39,827 nt of DNA from Cupriavidus gilardii J11 (GCF_007829435.1 NZ_VLJN01000066.1:69803-109629), one strand, 5' to 3'. Numbered from the stretch's first letter, positions 1 to 9,932 are shown. Numbers and translations are program-made. The notes: a model not told the origin generated them from the letters alone.

Positions 1-1
1 C

Positions 2-118
2 ATCACCGACGGCGAACCCCGCTTCGTTGGCAAGAGCCGCAACACACCGGCCCCGAACCGCCGCGTTCGGGTCGCACAATCGCGCGTGATGCAGGACTAC
101 GCCGCTGGAGGTCATTGA
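2..118 (+). CDS. C-terminal end of an unidentified protein (5' partial)
   Basis: The second forward frame is open from the window edge and ends at TGA 116-118. It gives 38 residues, rich in Arg and Pro and ending DYAAGGH. The stop overlaps the next gene's ATG (118-120) by one base, and a GGAGG Shine-Dalgarno sequence (107-111) sits inside this tail. Both indicate a real gene translationally coupled to the downstream monooxygenase, so the two probably belong to one catabolic operon. The remaining piece is too short to assign a family and I do not recognise it. Confidence 0.55.
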   Translation: MTDGEPRFVGKSRNTPAPNRRVRVAQSRVMQDYAAGGH

Positions 119-1332
119 TGTCCCGTCAACAACATATCCTCATCGCCGGCGCGGGGCCAGTCGGCGTGGTGGCCGCGCTCGCCGCCGTGCAAAAGGGTTT
201 CAAGGTCACGCTGGTGGAGTCGGCGGCGCGCGTGGATGACAGCCCGCGCGCGGCGACCACGCACAGCTCGACGCTGGAGATGATCGACGCGATCGGCCTG
301 ATCGAGCCGTTCATCCAGCAGGGCCTCGTGGCACGCTATTTCGACTTCTGGGATCAGCCAAACAAGCGGCATGTCGCGCGCTTCGATCATGACCTGCTGC
401 GTGACGAGACGGCATTCCCGTTCGTCGTGCAGACCGAACAGCACAAGCTGGTACGAATCGGTCTGGACAAGCTGAGGCAATACGCCGACGCCAACGTGTC
501 GTTCAGCACGACGCTCGAAAGCATCGAGCAGAACGCGGACAACGTACGTGCCGTGGTGTCCCACGGCGGCGAGCGACAGGAAATCCAGGCCGATTACGTG
601 ATCGGCGCGGACGGCGGACGCAGCACGGTGCGCAAGCTTCTCGATATCGCGTTCGACGGCATGACGTGGCCGGAGCGCTTCGTGGTGATTACCGTGCTCG
701 ACGACTTCGAGAAGATGCTCGGTTGTTCGTACCGCAATTACCTGTCGGCGCCGCGGGACTGGGGCAACCTGTTCAAGGTGGCAGGCGACGATGGCAAGGG
801 CCGCTGGCGCGTGGTATACCCCTCGCGCGCCGATGGCGACGATGCCGACGACCTGTCGGACGAGCAGGTGTTCGAACGACTGCAACGCATCCATCCGCTG
901 CCGGGCGGCTACGACATCGTGCACAGGAATATCTACCGTGTGCACCAGCGCGTGGCAGCCACGTTCCGCAAGGGCCGCGTGTTCCTGGCAGGCGATTCCG
1001 CCCACGTCAACAACCCGATCGGCGGCCTTGGGCTGAATTCCGGCATTCACGATGCGATGGACCTGACCTCCATGCTCGCCGACGTCATGCGCGGCAGCGC
1101 GGATGCCAGCATCTTCGATCGCTACGACCGTCGCCGCCGCGCGCTGAACATCGAGTTCGTGCAGCAGCAGACCATCGCCAACAAGAAGCGCCTGGAAGAA
1201 ACCGACGAGAGCGCCCGCCAGGCCTCGCTGGACGATCTGCGCGCCACCGTGGACGATCCGGTTCGGCACAAGCAATTCCTGATGCGCAGCTCCCTCCTCG
1301 ACAGCGTCAGGAAATCCCGGCAGATTGCCTGA
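118..1332 (+). CDS. FAD-dependent aromatic-type monooxygenase
   Basis: This 404-residue flavoprotein belongs to the FAD_binding_3 (PheA/TfdB/UbiH-like) hydroxylase family, which uses NAD(P)H and O2 to hydroxylate mostly aromatic substrates. Three signature motifs are visible: the dinucleotide-binding GAGPVG at residues 11-16, the ADGGRSTVR motif at 164-172, and the second FAD motif GDSAH at 292-296, followed by a GGLGLNSG segment. It lacks the extra C-terminal thioredoxin-like domain of phenol hydroxylases. ATG 118 is chosen over TTG 115 because it overlaps the preceding stop (TGATG) and lies 6 nt from GGAGG. The aldehyde dehydrogenase follows after 75 nt, which suggests a hydroxylation-then-oxidation pathway. 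The substrate cannot be read from the sequence. Confidence 0.85.
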   Translation: MSRQQHILIAGAGPVGVVAALAAVQKGFKVTLVESAARVDDSPRAATTHSSTLEMIDAIGLIEPFIQQGLVARYFDFWDQPNKRHVARFDHDLLRDETAFPFVVQTEQHKLVRIGLDKLRQYADANVSFSTTLESIEQNADNVRAVVSHGGERQEIQADYVIGADGGRSTVRKLLDIAFDGMTWPERFVVITVLDDFEKMLGCSYRNYLSAPRDWGNLFKVAGDDGKGRWRVVYPSRADGDDADDLSDEQVFERLQRIHPLPGGYDIVHRNIYRVHQRVAATFRKGRVFLAGDSAHVNNPIGGLGLNSGIHDAMDLTSMLADVMRGSADASIFDRYDRRRRALNIEFVQQQTIANKKRLEETDESARQASLDDLRATVDDPVRHKQFLMRSSLLDSVRKSRQIA

Positions 1333-1407
1333 CGGCCCGCCTCTTGCCGGGCGCGGCGCTCCCCCACGGCGCGCCCGGCCTCCGCAGCGAATTACCAGGA
1401 AATGATG

Positions 1408-2865
1408 ATGAAGCTCAAGGATGAAAGTCTCGTCCGCGACCGCGCATGGGTCGGCGGTCAATGGCAGGCGGCCGACAGCGGTGGAACGATTGCTGTGACC
1501 AACCCCGCCACCGGCGCCGTGATCGGCACCGTGCCCCGGATGGGCGCCGACGAAACGCGCCGCGCCATCGAAACGGCCCGCATTGCACAGGTCGCGTGGC
1601 GTCGCCGTCCGGCACGCGAGCGCAGTGCCGTGCTGCTCGCCTGGCATGCGGCGATGATGGCCAATGCCGACGACCTCGCCCTGCTGATGACGATGGAGCA
1701 GGGCAAGCCACTGTCCGAGGCACGGGCGGAAGTCGGCTATGCCGCATCGTTTATCGAATGGTTCGCCGAGGAGGCCAAGCGCGTGGACGGCGACGTGCTG
1801 CAGTCACCGGCGACGGACAGGCGGCTGCTGGTCGTCAAGGAACCGGTGGGCGTCTGCGCGGCCATTACGCCATGGAATTTTCCGCTGGCGATGATCACGC
1901 GCAAGGCGGCGCCCGCACTGGCTGCCGGCTGTTCCATGATCATCAAGCCCGCCGAGCTTACACCGCTGTCGGCGCTGGCATTGGCGGCACTGGCCGAACG
2001 CGCCGGCGTACCGGCGGGCGTTCTGGACGTCATCACCGGCAACTCCCGTGCAATCGGCGGCGAGCTGACCGCTAATCCCATCGTGCGCAAATTGAGCTTC
2101 ACAGGATCGACCGAGGTGGGCCGGGTGTTGATGCGGCAGTCCGCCGACACCATCAAGAAGCTGTCCCTGGAACTCGGTGGCAATGCACCGTTCATCGTGT
2201 TCGACGATGCCGACCTGGACGCGGCGGTGGAAGGCGCGATCGTCTCGAAGTTCCGCAACGCTGGACAGACCTGCGTCTGCGCCAACCGCCTATATGTCCA
2301 CGACCGAGTCTACGATGCCTTCGCCGCCAGGCTCGTGGAGGCTGTTGCGAAGCTGAAGGTGGGGCTCGGCACCGAGGCGGGCGTGCTGCAGGGGCCGCTG
2401 ATCAACGAGGACGCGGTCGACAAGATGCAGGCGCACATCGCGGACGCGCTAGGCAAGGGAGCGCGCCTGCTGGCCGGTGGCAGGCGCCATGCGCTGGGCG
2501 GCACCTTCTTCGAGCCGACCGTGCTCGCGGACGTCACGCAAGCCATGGACGTGGCGAAGGAAGAGACATTCGGGCCGCTGGCGCCGCTGTTCCGCTTCTC
2601 GACCGACGACGAGGTGGTTGCCATGGCGAACGACACGGAATTCGGGCTCGCCTCGTACTTCTTCAGCCGCGATATCGGCCGGATCTGGCGCGTCGCGGAG
2701 GCGCTGGAATACGGCATGGTGGGCATCAACACCGGTCTTATCTCGAACGAGGTGGCCCCGTTCGGCGGCATCAAGCAATCTGGCCTCGGTCGCGAGGGCT
2801 CCCGCCATGGCATCGATGACTACCTGGAGCTGAAGTACCTCTGCATGGGTGGAATCGACCGATAG
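1408..2865 (+). CDS. NAD(P)-dependent aldehyde dehydrogenase, succinate-semialdehyde dehydrogenase type
   Basis: This 485-residue enzyme oxidises an aldehyde to a carboxylic acid. It has the full aldehyde dehydrogenase signature: the PWNFP cofactor-site motif, the FTGSTEVG loop, the general base Glu255 in LELGG and the nucleophile Cys289 in GQTCVC. The GQTCVCANR and PFGGIKQSGLGREGS segments and the length match the GabD (succinate/glutarate semialdehyde) branch. Three in-frame ATGs lie at 1402, 1405 and 1408. The last is chosen because it stands 7 nt from the CAGGA ribosome site (1396-1400), while the first is only 1 nt away. It sits downstream of a FAD monooxygenase and ends 35 nt before the convergent LysR gene. 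The true substrate may be a different semialdehyde made in the local pathway. Confidence 0.88.
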   Translation: MKLKDESLVRDRAWVGGQWQAADSGGTIAVTNPATGAVIGTVPRMGADETRRAIETARIAQVAWRRRPARERSAVLLAWHAAMMANADDLALLMTMEQGKPLSEARAEVGYAASFIEWFAEEAKRVDGDVLQSPATDRRLLVVKEPVGVCAAITPWNFPLAMITRKAAPALAAGCSMIIKPAELTPLSALALAALAERAGVPAGVLDVITGNSRAIGGELTANPIVRKLSFTGSTEVGRVLMRQSADTIKKLSLELGGNAPFIVFDDADLDAAVEGAIVSKFRNAGQTCVCANRLYVHDRVYDAFAARLVEAVAKLKVGLGTEAGVLQGPLINEDAVDKMQAHIADALGKGARLLAGGRRHALGGTFFEPTVLADVTQAMDVAKEETFGPLAPLFRFSTDDEVVAMANDTEFGLASYFFSRDIGRIWRVAEALEYGMVGINTGLISNEVAPFGGIKQSGLGREGSRHGIDDYLELKYLCMGGIDR

Positions 2866-2900
2866 CGGGTGCCGGGCCTGAAGTCATTAAGCGGGAACGG

Positions 2901-3830
2901 CTATTTCAGCGATACCCCCGGCGGCATGGGTTGCCGCCGTATCTCATCGAGCAGGACCTCGAGCAGCCGCTGCGCGCTCGGCGACAGCGACCGCAAGGGC
3001 CGCGTAATCACGCAGATCTCCCGCGATAACAAGGGTTCGTGCAGTTCCCTGAAGACGAGGTCGGGGTACTCGTGCTCCCTGTTCGCCAGCGCGGGCACTA
3101 CCGAGTACTGCTTGCCCATGTTCAGCATGGCGAACAGGGAACTGGTGCTTTCCACTTCATCGTGCCGGCCGCCGAGCACGGGCCAGTTGCCGGCATGGCT
3201 GCGCAGGAAGTGGCCGATGCCGGTGTCGGCGCTGAAGCCGATGTAGTGCTCGGGCGTCAGGTCAGCCCAGCACACGGCTCGCCGCAGTCTTGCCAGCGGC
3301 AGATCACGGTGGCAGACCACGCCGTAGGAGTCCGCGACCAACGGCGTGTAGTCCAGCCCTTCGTGGCCCTGGTATTTGCTGTCGATGGCGAAATCCACTT
3401 CCCCTTCGAGCACCAGCCGCTCGGCTTGCCGGGCGGCCGGGTTACGCAGGGAAATGGTGATGCCGGGATAGCTGTCGCGGAACGCGTGAATGGCGCGCAC
3501 CAGGAAGCGATTGATGATGGAGGCGGCGGCCACGATCCGGATATGGCCGCGGTTGCCTTGTGACAGCGCCATCAGGTCGTAGATCGCGCTGTCGAAGCCG
3601 TTGACCGCTTTCTCCGCTTCGGCGCGGAAACGTTCTGCGTGGTCGGTCAGGGCCACCCGACGCGTGGTGCGGTCGAACATCTTCAGGTCTACCGCTTCTT
3701 CCAGTTGCTGGATCGTGGCGGTGAGCGCCGACTGCGTCATGCAAAGGCGTAGTGCCGCGGCGGTGAAGGAGCCGGTGTCGGCGACGGCGAGGAAGCAGCG
3801 CAGCTGCTTGAGGGTGACGTTGTGGCGCAT
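2901..3830 (-). CDS. LysR-family transcriptional regulator
   Basis: This 309-residue LTTR has an N-terminal winged helix-turn-helix (about residues 5-65, containing LKQLRCFLAVADTGSFTAAA and MTQSALTATIQQLEE) and a periplasmic-binding-protein-like effector domain from about residue 90. It is divergent from the Bug receptor at 4004. The 173-bp gap holds a dyad and a half-site at positions expected for LTTR binding upstream of a good promoter. It therefore probably activates the Bug-hydratase-aminotransferase-aldolase genes in response to a pathway intermediate. The effector is unknown. Confidence 0.88.
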   Translation of the reverse strand: MRHNVTLKQLRCFLAVADTGSFTAAALRLCMTQSALTATIQQLEEAVDLKMFDRTTRRVALTDHAERFRAEAEKAVNGFDSAIYDLMALSQGNRGHIRIVAAASIINRFLVRAIHAFRDSYPGITISLRNPAARQAERLVLEGEVDFAIDSKYQGHEGLDYTPLVADSYGVVCHRDLPLARLRRAVCWADLTPEHYIGFSADTGIGHFLRSHAGNWPVLGGRHDEVESTSSLFAMLNMGKQYSVVPALANREHEYPDLVFRELHEPLLSREICVITRPLRSLSPSAQRLLEVLLDEIRRQPMPPGVSLK

Positions 3831-3866
3831 GGCGAGGCGGCCGTGACGGCGGTGCGGCCAATTTTT

Positions 3867-3903
3867 ATGAATTTCATAATAATCGGACGGATAAATTCAT
3901 TTG
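3867..3903. promoter_or_regulatory. Candidate LysR binding region (dyad plus half-site)
   Basis: ATGAA-T-TTCAT (3867-3877) is an interrupted palindrome. A related half-site, AAATTCAT, follows at 3893-3900. Relative to the predicted start near 3937, the dyad is centred about -65 and the half-site touches the -35 box. This is the usual LTTR layout of a recognition site and an activation site. Sequence and spacing are seen; binding is inferred. Confidence 0.45.
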
Positions 3904-3930
3904 TCCAGATTAATCGGGTGTCCATAGAAT
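3901..3930 (+). promoter_or_regulatory. Sigma-70-like promoter of the Bug/hydratase operon
   Basis: TTGTCC (3901-3906) and TAGAAT (3925-3930) are separated by 18 bp and match the -35 and -10 consensus at 4/6 and 5/6. The predicted transcript start is near 3937, about 67 nt before the ATG at 4004. The weak -35 box next to an LTTR half-site fits an activated promoter. Confidence 0.45.
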
Positions 3931-4003
3931 CTGCCTTCAACCACGGCGCCGTACTGCGTGGCCATTGACGCAAACAGCCACTTTTCCCCACAGGAACCCG
4001 AAG

Positions 4004-4990
4004 ATGAAGAGCTTGAGCCGACTTAGCGCAGTACTGCTTGCTGTCCTGCCATGCCTGTCGCATGCGGCCGACGCGCCCGCCGCGGACGATGGCTATCCCA
4101 ACAAGGCGGTGCGCATCGTGGTGCCGTTCGCCCCCGGCGGGTCAACCGACGTGGTGGCGCGCATTCTTGCCGAGAAACTGGCCCAGCAGTTCAAGCAGCC
4201 TTTCCTGGTCGACAACCGGGCCGGCGCAAGCGGCAATATCGGAGCGGACCTGGTGGCCAAGGCTCCGGCCGACGGCTACACGCTGCTGATGGGCACGACC
4301 GGCGTGCTGTCGATCAACGAACATCTGTATAGCCGCATGAGCTACAACGCGGCGAAGGACTTCGTGCCGGTCAGCTATGTCAACCGGAACGCGAACATCC
4401 TCGTGGTATCGCCCAGCCTTCCGGTGACCACCGTGCCGGAGCTGGTGGCGCTGGCGCGCAGCAAGCCTAACGCGCTGAGCTTTGCCTCGTCCGGAGCCGG
4501 CAGCTCCACGCACCTGTCCGGCGAGCTGTTCAAGGCCATGGCCGGTGTGGACATCCTGCATGTGCCCTACAAGGGCAGCTCTGCCGCGCTGACCGATCTG
4601 CTGGGCGGCCAGGTGACGATGCTGTTCGACAACGCGCCGTCCTCCATCGGTTTCGTACAGCAGGGCAAGCTGCGCGCGCTCGCGGTGACCAGCCGTCAGC
4701 GCCTGCCGGGGCTCCCCAACGTGCCGACCGTCGACGAGGCCGGCGTGAAGGGCTATGAGTCGCTGTCATGGAGCGGCATCGTGGCGCCCGCTGCAACACC
4801 GCCCGCGATCGTCCTCAAGCTCAATCGCGCGATCGACCGCATCCTGGCCAGCGAAGACGTCAAGGAAAGGCTGTCGCAGCTTGGCGTGGAGCCCGCTGGC
4901 GGCCCGCCGGAAGCGTTCGTGCGGCTGATCGCTTCGGAACGGGAGAAGTGGGGCAAGGTCGTCAAGAGCGCCAACCTCAAGTCGAACTGA
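4004..4990 (+). CDS. Bug/TctC-family periplasmic solute-binding receptor
   Basis: This 328-residue tripartite tricarboxylate transporter receptor captures a small carboxylate in the periplasm. A Sec signal peptide covers about residues 1-22, with likely cleavage after SHA. The mature protein begins with the family hallmarks YPNKAVRIVVPFAPGGSTD, then VDNRAGASGNIG, APADGYTLLMG and VPYKGSSAAL. ATG 4004 is chosen because CAGGAA (3991-3996) lies 7 nt upstream and the signal peptide starts there. An upstream TTG at 3965 is rejected. No tctA/tctB genes are present, so it either borrows a membrane partner encoded elsewhere or acts in sensing. It is divergent from a LysR gene and 12 nt upstream of the hydratase large subunit, so its ligand is probably that pathway's substrate. 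Confidence 0.92.
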   Translation: MKSLSRLSAVLLAVLPCLSHAADAPAADDGYPNKAVRIVVPFAPGGSTDVVARILAEKLAQQFKQPFLVDNRAGASGNIGADLVAKAPADGYTLLMGTTGVLSINEHLYSRMSYNAAKDFVPVSYVNRNANILVVSPSLPVTTVPELVALARSKPNALSFASSGAGSSTHLSGELFKAMAGVDILHVPYKGSSAALTDLLGGQVTMLFDNAPSSIGFVQQGKLRALAVTSRQRLPGLPNVPTVDEAGVKGYESLSWSGIVAPAATPPAIVLKLNRAIDRILASEDVKERLSQLGVEPAGGPPEAFVRLIASEREKWGKVVKSANLKSN

Positions 4991-5002
4991 TCCGGTGCCG
5001 GC

Positions 5003-6301
5003 ATGAATGAGATGGATATGCGGGGCGCCGGCAGGACGATGGCCGAGAAGCTGCTCTCCCGCGCCGCCGGCCGTTATCTGCGTGCCGGCGACCTGGCGAT
5101 CTGCGAGCCGGATGCCACCATGGGAACGGACGGCTCGATCCCCATGGCGCTGGACTACCTGCGGCAAATGCAGCCGGAAGGTGACCCACTTCCCGGCCCG
5201 GCCCGGCCGGGGTCGGTGGTCTTTGCGCTGGACCACTACGGCGCCACGTCGGGCGCCCGCGCGCTGGCCTTGCAGGACATCGCGCGGAACTATGCGCTGG
5301 CGCACGGCGTGGGCCTGTTCGAGGTAGGGGAGGGCATCGGCCACCAGCTGATGCTGGAGCGCGGGCATGCGCTGCCTGGACACCTGGTGGTGGGGGCAGA
5401 CTCCCATGCCGTCAGCTACGGCGCGCTCAACGCGTTCGGGACCGGCATCGGCTCGTCGGACCTGGCCGGCGTCCTGCAGTGCAATCAGCTCTGGCTCAAG
5501 GTGCCGGGCGCATTGCGTATCCGTCTGCACGGAGTCTTGCCGGACTACGCGTCCGCCAAGGATCTGGCACTGGCCATGGCCCGCCGCATCGGCGCCGGCG
5601 GCGCCAACTATCTCGCGCTGGAGTTCGACGGGCCGGGCCTCGCGGCGCTCGATATGGACGATCGCATCGTGCTGGCCAATATGTCGGCGGAGATGGGGGC
5701 CAAGGCCGGCCTGTTCCCGTTCGACCAGCGCACCGGCGCCTACCTCGCCGGGCGTACCGTGCAGGACTACACGCCGGTGGCGGCCGATGAGGATGCCATC
5801 TATGTCGATACGCTGGACTTCGACCTCTGCGCCATCACGCCGCAGGTCGCGCTGCCGCATCGCGTGGATGACGTTCAAGACCTGGCGCAGGCGCCTGCCA
5901 CGCGGATCGACATGGTGTACCTGGGCACCTGCACCGGGGGCAGAGGCAAGGACTACCGCGAGGCGCTGGACGTACTGCGCGCGGGCGGCGGCGTGGCGCC
6001 CGGTGTAAGGCTGGTTGTGACGCCGGCATCCGAAGCCGTGCGCGCCGAACTGGAGAACGACGGCCTGCTGGCGGAGTTCGAGGCGTTTGGCGCGGAGATC
6101 CAGCCCCCCGGCTGCGGCGCCTGCTGCGGTACCTGCGGCAGCATTCCCACCGATGGCATGCGCGTGATCTCGACCGCCAATCGAAACTTCAAGGGCCGCA
6201 TGGGCAATCGAACCGCGGAAATTTTCCTGGCGTCGCCGCGCGCGTGCGCCAGCGCCGCCGTCACCGGTCATCTGGTCGATCCTCGCGAGGTGAAGCCATG
6301 A
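5003..6301 (+). CDS. Aconitase/isopropylmalate-isomerase-type hydratase, large subunit
   Basis: This 432-residue protein is the [4Fe-4S] catalytic subunit of a LeuC/homoaconitase/dimethylmaleate-hydratase-type (de)hydratase. Visible family features are ALDHYG, EVGEGIGHQLMLE, GADSHAVSYGALNAFGTGIGSSDLA split across about residues 128-155, the first cluster cysteine in GTCTGGR and the other two in PGCGACCG. The length is nearer the shorter archaeal-type LeuC2/DmdA group than classical LeuC (about 465). The usual SCTNGR motif reads TCTGGR, so the conserved Asn is Gly. No strong ribosome site precedes ATG 5003, but it lies 12 nt after the Bug stop. The end overlaps the small subunit by ATGA. Substrate is unknown; leucine biosynthesis is unlikely in this catabolic setting. 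Confidence 0.82.
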   Translation: MNEMDMRGAGRTMAEKLLSRAAGRYLRAGDLAICEPDATMGTDGSIPMALDYLRQMQPEGDPLPGPARPGSVVFALDHYGATSGARALALQDIARNYALAHGVGLFEVGEGIGHQLMLERGHALPGHLVVGADSHAVSYGALNAFGTGIGSSDLAGVLQCNQLWLKVPGALRIRLHGVLPDYASAKDLALAMARRIGAGGANYLALEFDGPGLAALDMDDRIVLANMSAEMGAKAGLFPFDQRTGAYLAGRTVQDYTPVAADEDAIYVDTLDFDLCAITPQVALPHRVDDVQDLAQAPATRIDMVYLGTCTGGRGKDYREALDVLRAGGGVAPGVRLVVTPASEAVRAELENDGLLAEFEAFGAEIQPPGCGACCGTCGSIPTDGMRVISTANRNFKGRMGNRTAEIFLASPRACASAAVTGHLVDPREVKP

Positions 6302-6867
6302 CGCGGAAGCAGGCCCGATCCCCTGACGGAGCCGATGCATCGACCCGCGCCGCGTCCGTCATCCACGGCCGCGCCCGCCTGCTTGGCGACGACATCAACA
6401 CCGATTACCTGATCGCCTCCAGCCGCAAGAAGGACAGCCTGGATCCGCAGATATTGCGGCGTTACCTGCTGGAAGACGTCGATCCGGACTTCGCCGCCAG
6501 CGTGGCCGATGGGGACATCCTCGTTGCCGGGGACAACTTCGGCTGCGGCTCCGCGATGGAGGTCGCCGTCACGGTGGTGCTGGCCGCGGGCATCCGCGTA
6601 GTGGTGGCGCGCAGCTTCTCGCGTACCTACTGGCGCAACGCCGTCAACAATGGCCTGCTTCTGATCACCGCGGACACTGCGGGCATTGCGGAAGGCGACC
6701 GGCTGACGCTGCGGCTGGACGGCGCCGGCGCGGAACTGCTGGTGGGACCCGATGCCGACGTGCCCGTTCGCCGCATTGCCTGCGAGTCCGTGCCGGACTT
6801 CGTACTGACCATGCGCGCCGCTGGCGGGCTGGTTCCTTACCTGCGCCAGCATCGCAAGCTTTCCTGA
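6298..6867 (+). CDS. Aconitase/isopropylmalate-isomerase-type hydratase, small subunit
   Basis: This 189-residue LeuD-like swivel-domain subunit pairs with the large subunit at 5003-6301. ATG 6298 overlaps that gene's TGA (ATGA), indicating coupled translation and 1:1 assembly. Family features are GDDINTDYLIASSRKK near residue 30, GDNFGCGSAMEVAV and ARSFSRTYWRNAVNNGLL. The loop normally reading GCGSSREHA, whose Ser-Arg helps bind substrate in this superfamily, reads GCGSAMEVA. The conserved Ser and Arg are therefore Ala and Met. That points to an altered substrate site or a changed mode of carboxylate binding. An N-terminal extension of about 20 residues precedes the domain. Confidence 0.8.
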   Translation: MTRKQARSPDGADASTRAASVIHGRARLLGDDINTDYLIASSRKKDSLDPQILRRYLLEDVDPDFAASVADGDILVAGDNFGCGSAMEVAVTVVLAAGIRVVVARSFSRTYWRNAVNNGLLLITADTAGIAEGDRLTLRLDGAGAELLVGPDADVPVRRIACESVPDFVLTMRAAGGLVPYLRQHRKLS

Positions 6868-8151
<1,284 letters not shown>

Positions 8152-8208
8152 CCACCTCACCGCCGGTCCCCATAAAGTCGGCGCTTCCCATCCATCGACA
8201 GCAATGCC

Positions 8209-8910
8209 ATGACGAACGAATCCCAGAACCTCCAATGGCCTCCGGGCTACCGCATTAATCCGCGCGTCCCGGGGCCGGCCGCCGATATCGTCGCGGCCTT
8301 CCGCGAGATGCCTGTGGCGGCCATCGGCGATGCCATGAGCCGGAACGTCGGCGCGATCGGCCTGCGCCAGTACCACGCACGGCTCGACACCGTGCTGTGT
8401 GGCACGGCGGTAACGGTGCGCGTGCGGCCGGGCGACAACCTGATGATCCACAAGGCCCTGATGATGGTCGAAGCGGGCGACGTACTGGTGGTCGATGGCG
8501 GCGGCGAACTGGCGCAGGCACTGGTTGGCGGCCTGATGCGCACCACCTGCATCGCCCGCAAGCTCGCCGGCCTGGTGATCGATGGCGCGGTGCGAGACGT
8601 ATGCGAATGGGCGGAGGAAGGCATGCCGATCTTTGCGCGGGGGCATACGCACCGCGGCCCGAGCAAGGACGGCCCCGGCGAGATCAACGTGCCCATCTGC
8701 TGCGCCGGACTGGTGGTGATGCCGGGCGACCTGATTGTGGGCGATGCCGATGGCGTGATCGCGGTACCGGCCGTGGAAGCGGCCGATGTGTTGCGCAAGA
8801 CCCGGGCACATCTCGAGAAGGAGGCGAAGATCCGCGAGGGCAATCGCACGGGGACCACGGATCAGGAGCGGTTTGATGCGGTGCTGAGGGCGAAGGGCTT
8901 GCCGGTGTGA
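8209..8910 (+). CDS. RraA-like HMG/CHA-type pyruvate aldolase
   Basis: This 233-residue protein belongs to the RraA/4-hydroxy-4-methyl-2-oxoglutarate (HMG)/4-carboxy-4-hydroxy-2-oxoadipate (CHA) aldolase family, formerly mis-annotated as a menaquinone methyltransferase. Members that cleave to pyruvate share a G-X20-R-D-X2-E/D motif. Here Gly108, Arg129, Asp130 and Glu133 (VRDVCE) satisfy it exactly, which argues for aldolase activity rather than the RNase E-inhibitor role of RraA. Other landmarks are GDAMSRN, VRPGDNLMIH, GDVLVVDGGG and GDADGVIAVP. It ends a group with a hydratase and an aminotransferase, fitting the final pyruvate-forming step of a 4-hydroxy-2-oxo-acid pathway (inference). 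Confidence 0.82.
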   Translation: MTNESQNLQWPPGYRINPRVPGPAADIVAAFREMPVAAIGDAMSRNVGAIGLRQYHARLDTVLCGTAVTVRVRPGDNLMIHKALMMVEAGDVLVVDGGGELAQALVGGLMRTTCIARKLAGLVIDGAVRDVCEWAEEGMPIFARGHTHRGPSKDGPGEINVPICCAGLVVMPGDLIVGDADGVIAVPAVEAADVLRKTRAHLEKEAKIREGNRTGTTDQERFDAVLRAKGLPV

Positions 8911-8981
8911 GGCAGGGTGGCAAGCGCCTGGCCGGGGGCGGACTGGCCGCCGCGATGTAGACGGACGAGGGAGAAGGGACG

Positions 8982-9932
8982 CTACGCCCGCTCCCCAACC
9001 TGCCCCACACCGGCATGCGTCGCTGCGGGCGCACGCTGCCACCGCACGGTCGCCAGTAGCGCCGCCACCACGATGAGCCCTCCGCCGACCCAGCCGGACA
9101 GCGAGATCCGCTCGCCCAGCCACAGCCACGCGAACAGCGCCCCAAAGGCCGGCTCGCTGCCCATCAGCAGCGCGACGCGGGTCGGACTGCTGCGCTTGAT
9201 CGCATAGTTCTGCGCAAAGAACGCGAACAGCGTGCAGGCCCCCACCAGGTACAGCAGGCCGATCCAGAAGGCACTGTGCGTTTCGATGTCCGGCAGCGGC
9301 GGCAGGGGCCAGGTAGCCCCGCCAGCGGCCCATGCCACTGCCACGCTGCCGACCGATACGACGCCGGACTGCAGCGCGGTGATCGCCAGCGCGGCGGGCG
9401 GCTGCCGGCCCATGCTGTGCTTCATCACGCAGACATAGATGGCGCGCAGCAGCGCCGCCAGCAGGATCAGCGTGTCGCCAGGATGAAAGGACATCGCCCA
9501 TTCGCCGTTTGCGGCGAGTATCCATGCGCCACACAGAGACAACAGCACTGCGCTCCATTCAAGGCGGGCCGGCCGGCGCGACAGCAGCAGCCATTCGACC
9601 AACGGCGTCAGTACCACGCACAGGCTGATCAGGAACGCCGCATTGGCGGCGCGCGTCATCCAGAGCCCGAACGTCTCGCACAGAAAGATGCCGAGCAGCA
9701 GCACGCCCGCTCCCAGTACACGCGCCAGCGATGCGGCCGGAATACCCCGCGCGGAGACGAGGGCAGGCGACAGAAGCAGGAAGGTCAAGCCGAAGCGCAG
9801 TGCGAGCAGACCTAGCACCGGGTAATGTTCCAGCGCCTGCTTGCCCACGCCATAGCTGGTTCCCCATACGACGGCGACACCGAGCAGCATCAGGTCGGAC
9901 AACATCAGCAGGCGGGCTTGGTGAGCGGTCAT
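8982..9932 (-). CDS. EamA/DMT-family inner-membrane transporter
   Basis: This 316-residue hydrophobic protein has about ten predicted transmembrane segments in two EamA repeats. GVAVVWGTSYGVGKQAL marks the start of the first repeat, and LYLVGACTLFAFFAQNYAIKRSSPTRVALLMGSEPAFGALFAWLWLGE, split over two helices, marks the second. The C-terminal AALLATVRWQR is typical of metabolite or drug exporters such as RhaT/YdcZ relatives. ATG at 9932-9930 is preferred to an upstream TTG. It is divergent from the LysR gene at 10054, its likely regulator. The exported compound is unknown. Confidence 0.85.
   Translation of the reverse strand: MTAHQARLLMLSDLMLLGVAVVWGTSYGVGKQALEHYPVLGLLALRFGLTFLLLSPALVSARGIPAASLARVLGAGVLLLGIFLCETFGLWMTRAANAAFLISLCVVLTPLVEWLLLSRRPARLEWSAVLLSLCGAWILAANGEWAMSFHPGDTLILLAALLRAIYVCVMKHSMGRQPPAALAITALQSGVVSVGSVAVAWAAGGATWPLPPLPDIETHSAFWIGLLYLVGACTLFAFFAQNYAIKRSSPTRVALLMGSEPAFGALFAWLWLGERISLSGWVGGGLIVVAALLATVRWQRAPAATHAGVGQVGERA

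Noticed and set aside
112-1647. 511-residue open frame on the minus strand
   Set aside because: Antisense shadow of the FAD monooxygenase and aldehyde dehydrogenase. Its composition (Arg/His/Ala-rich) is typical of a high-GC wobble frame and it has no domain motifs.
4766-6340. 524-residue minus-strand frame opposite the hydratase gene
   Set aside because: Shadow of a gene with conserved Fe-S motifs; no family features of its own.
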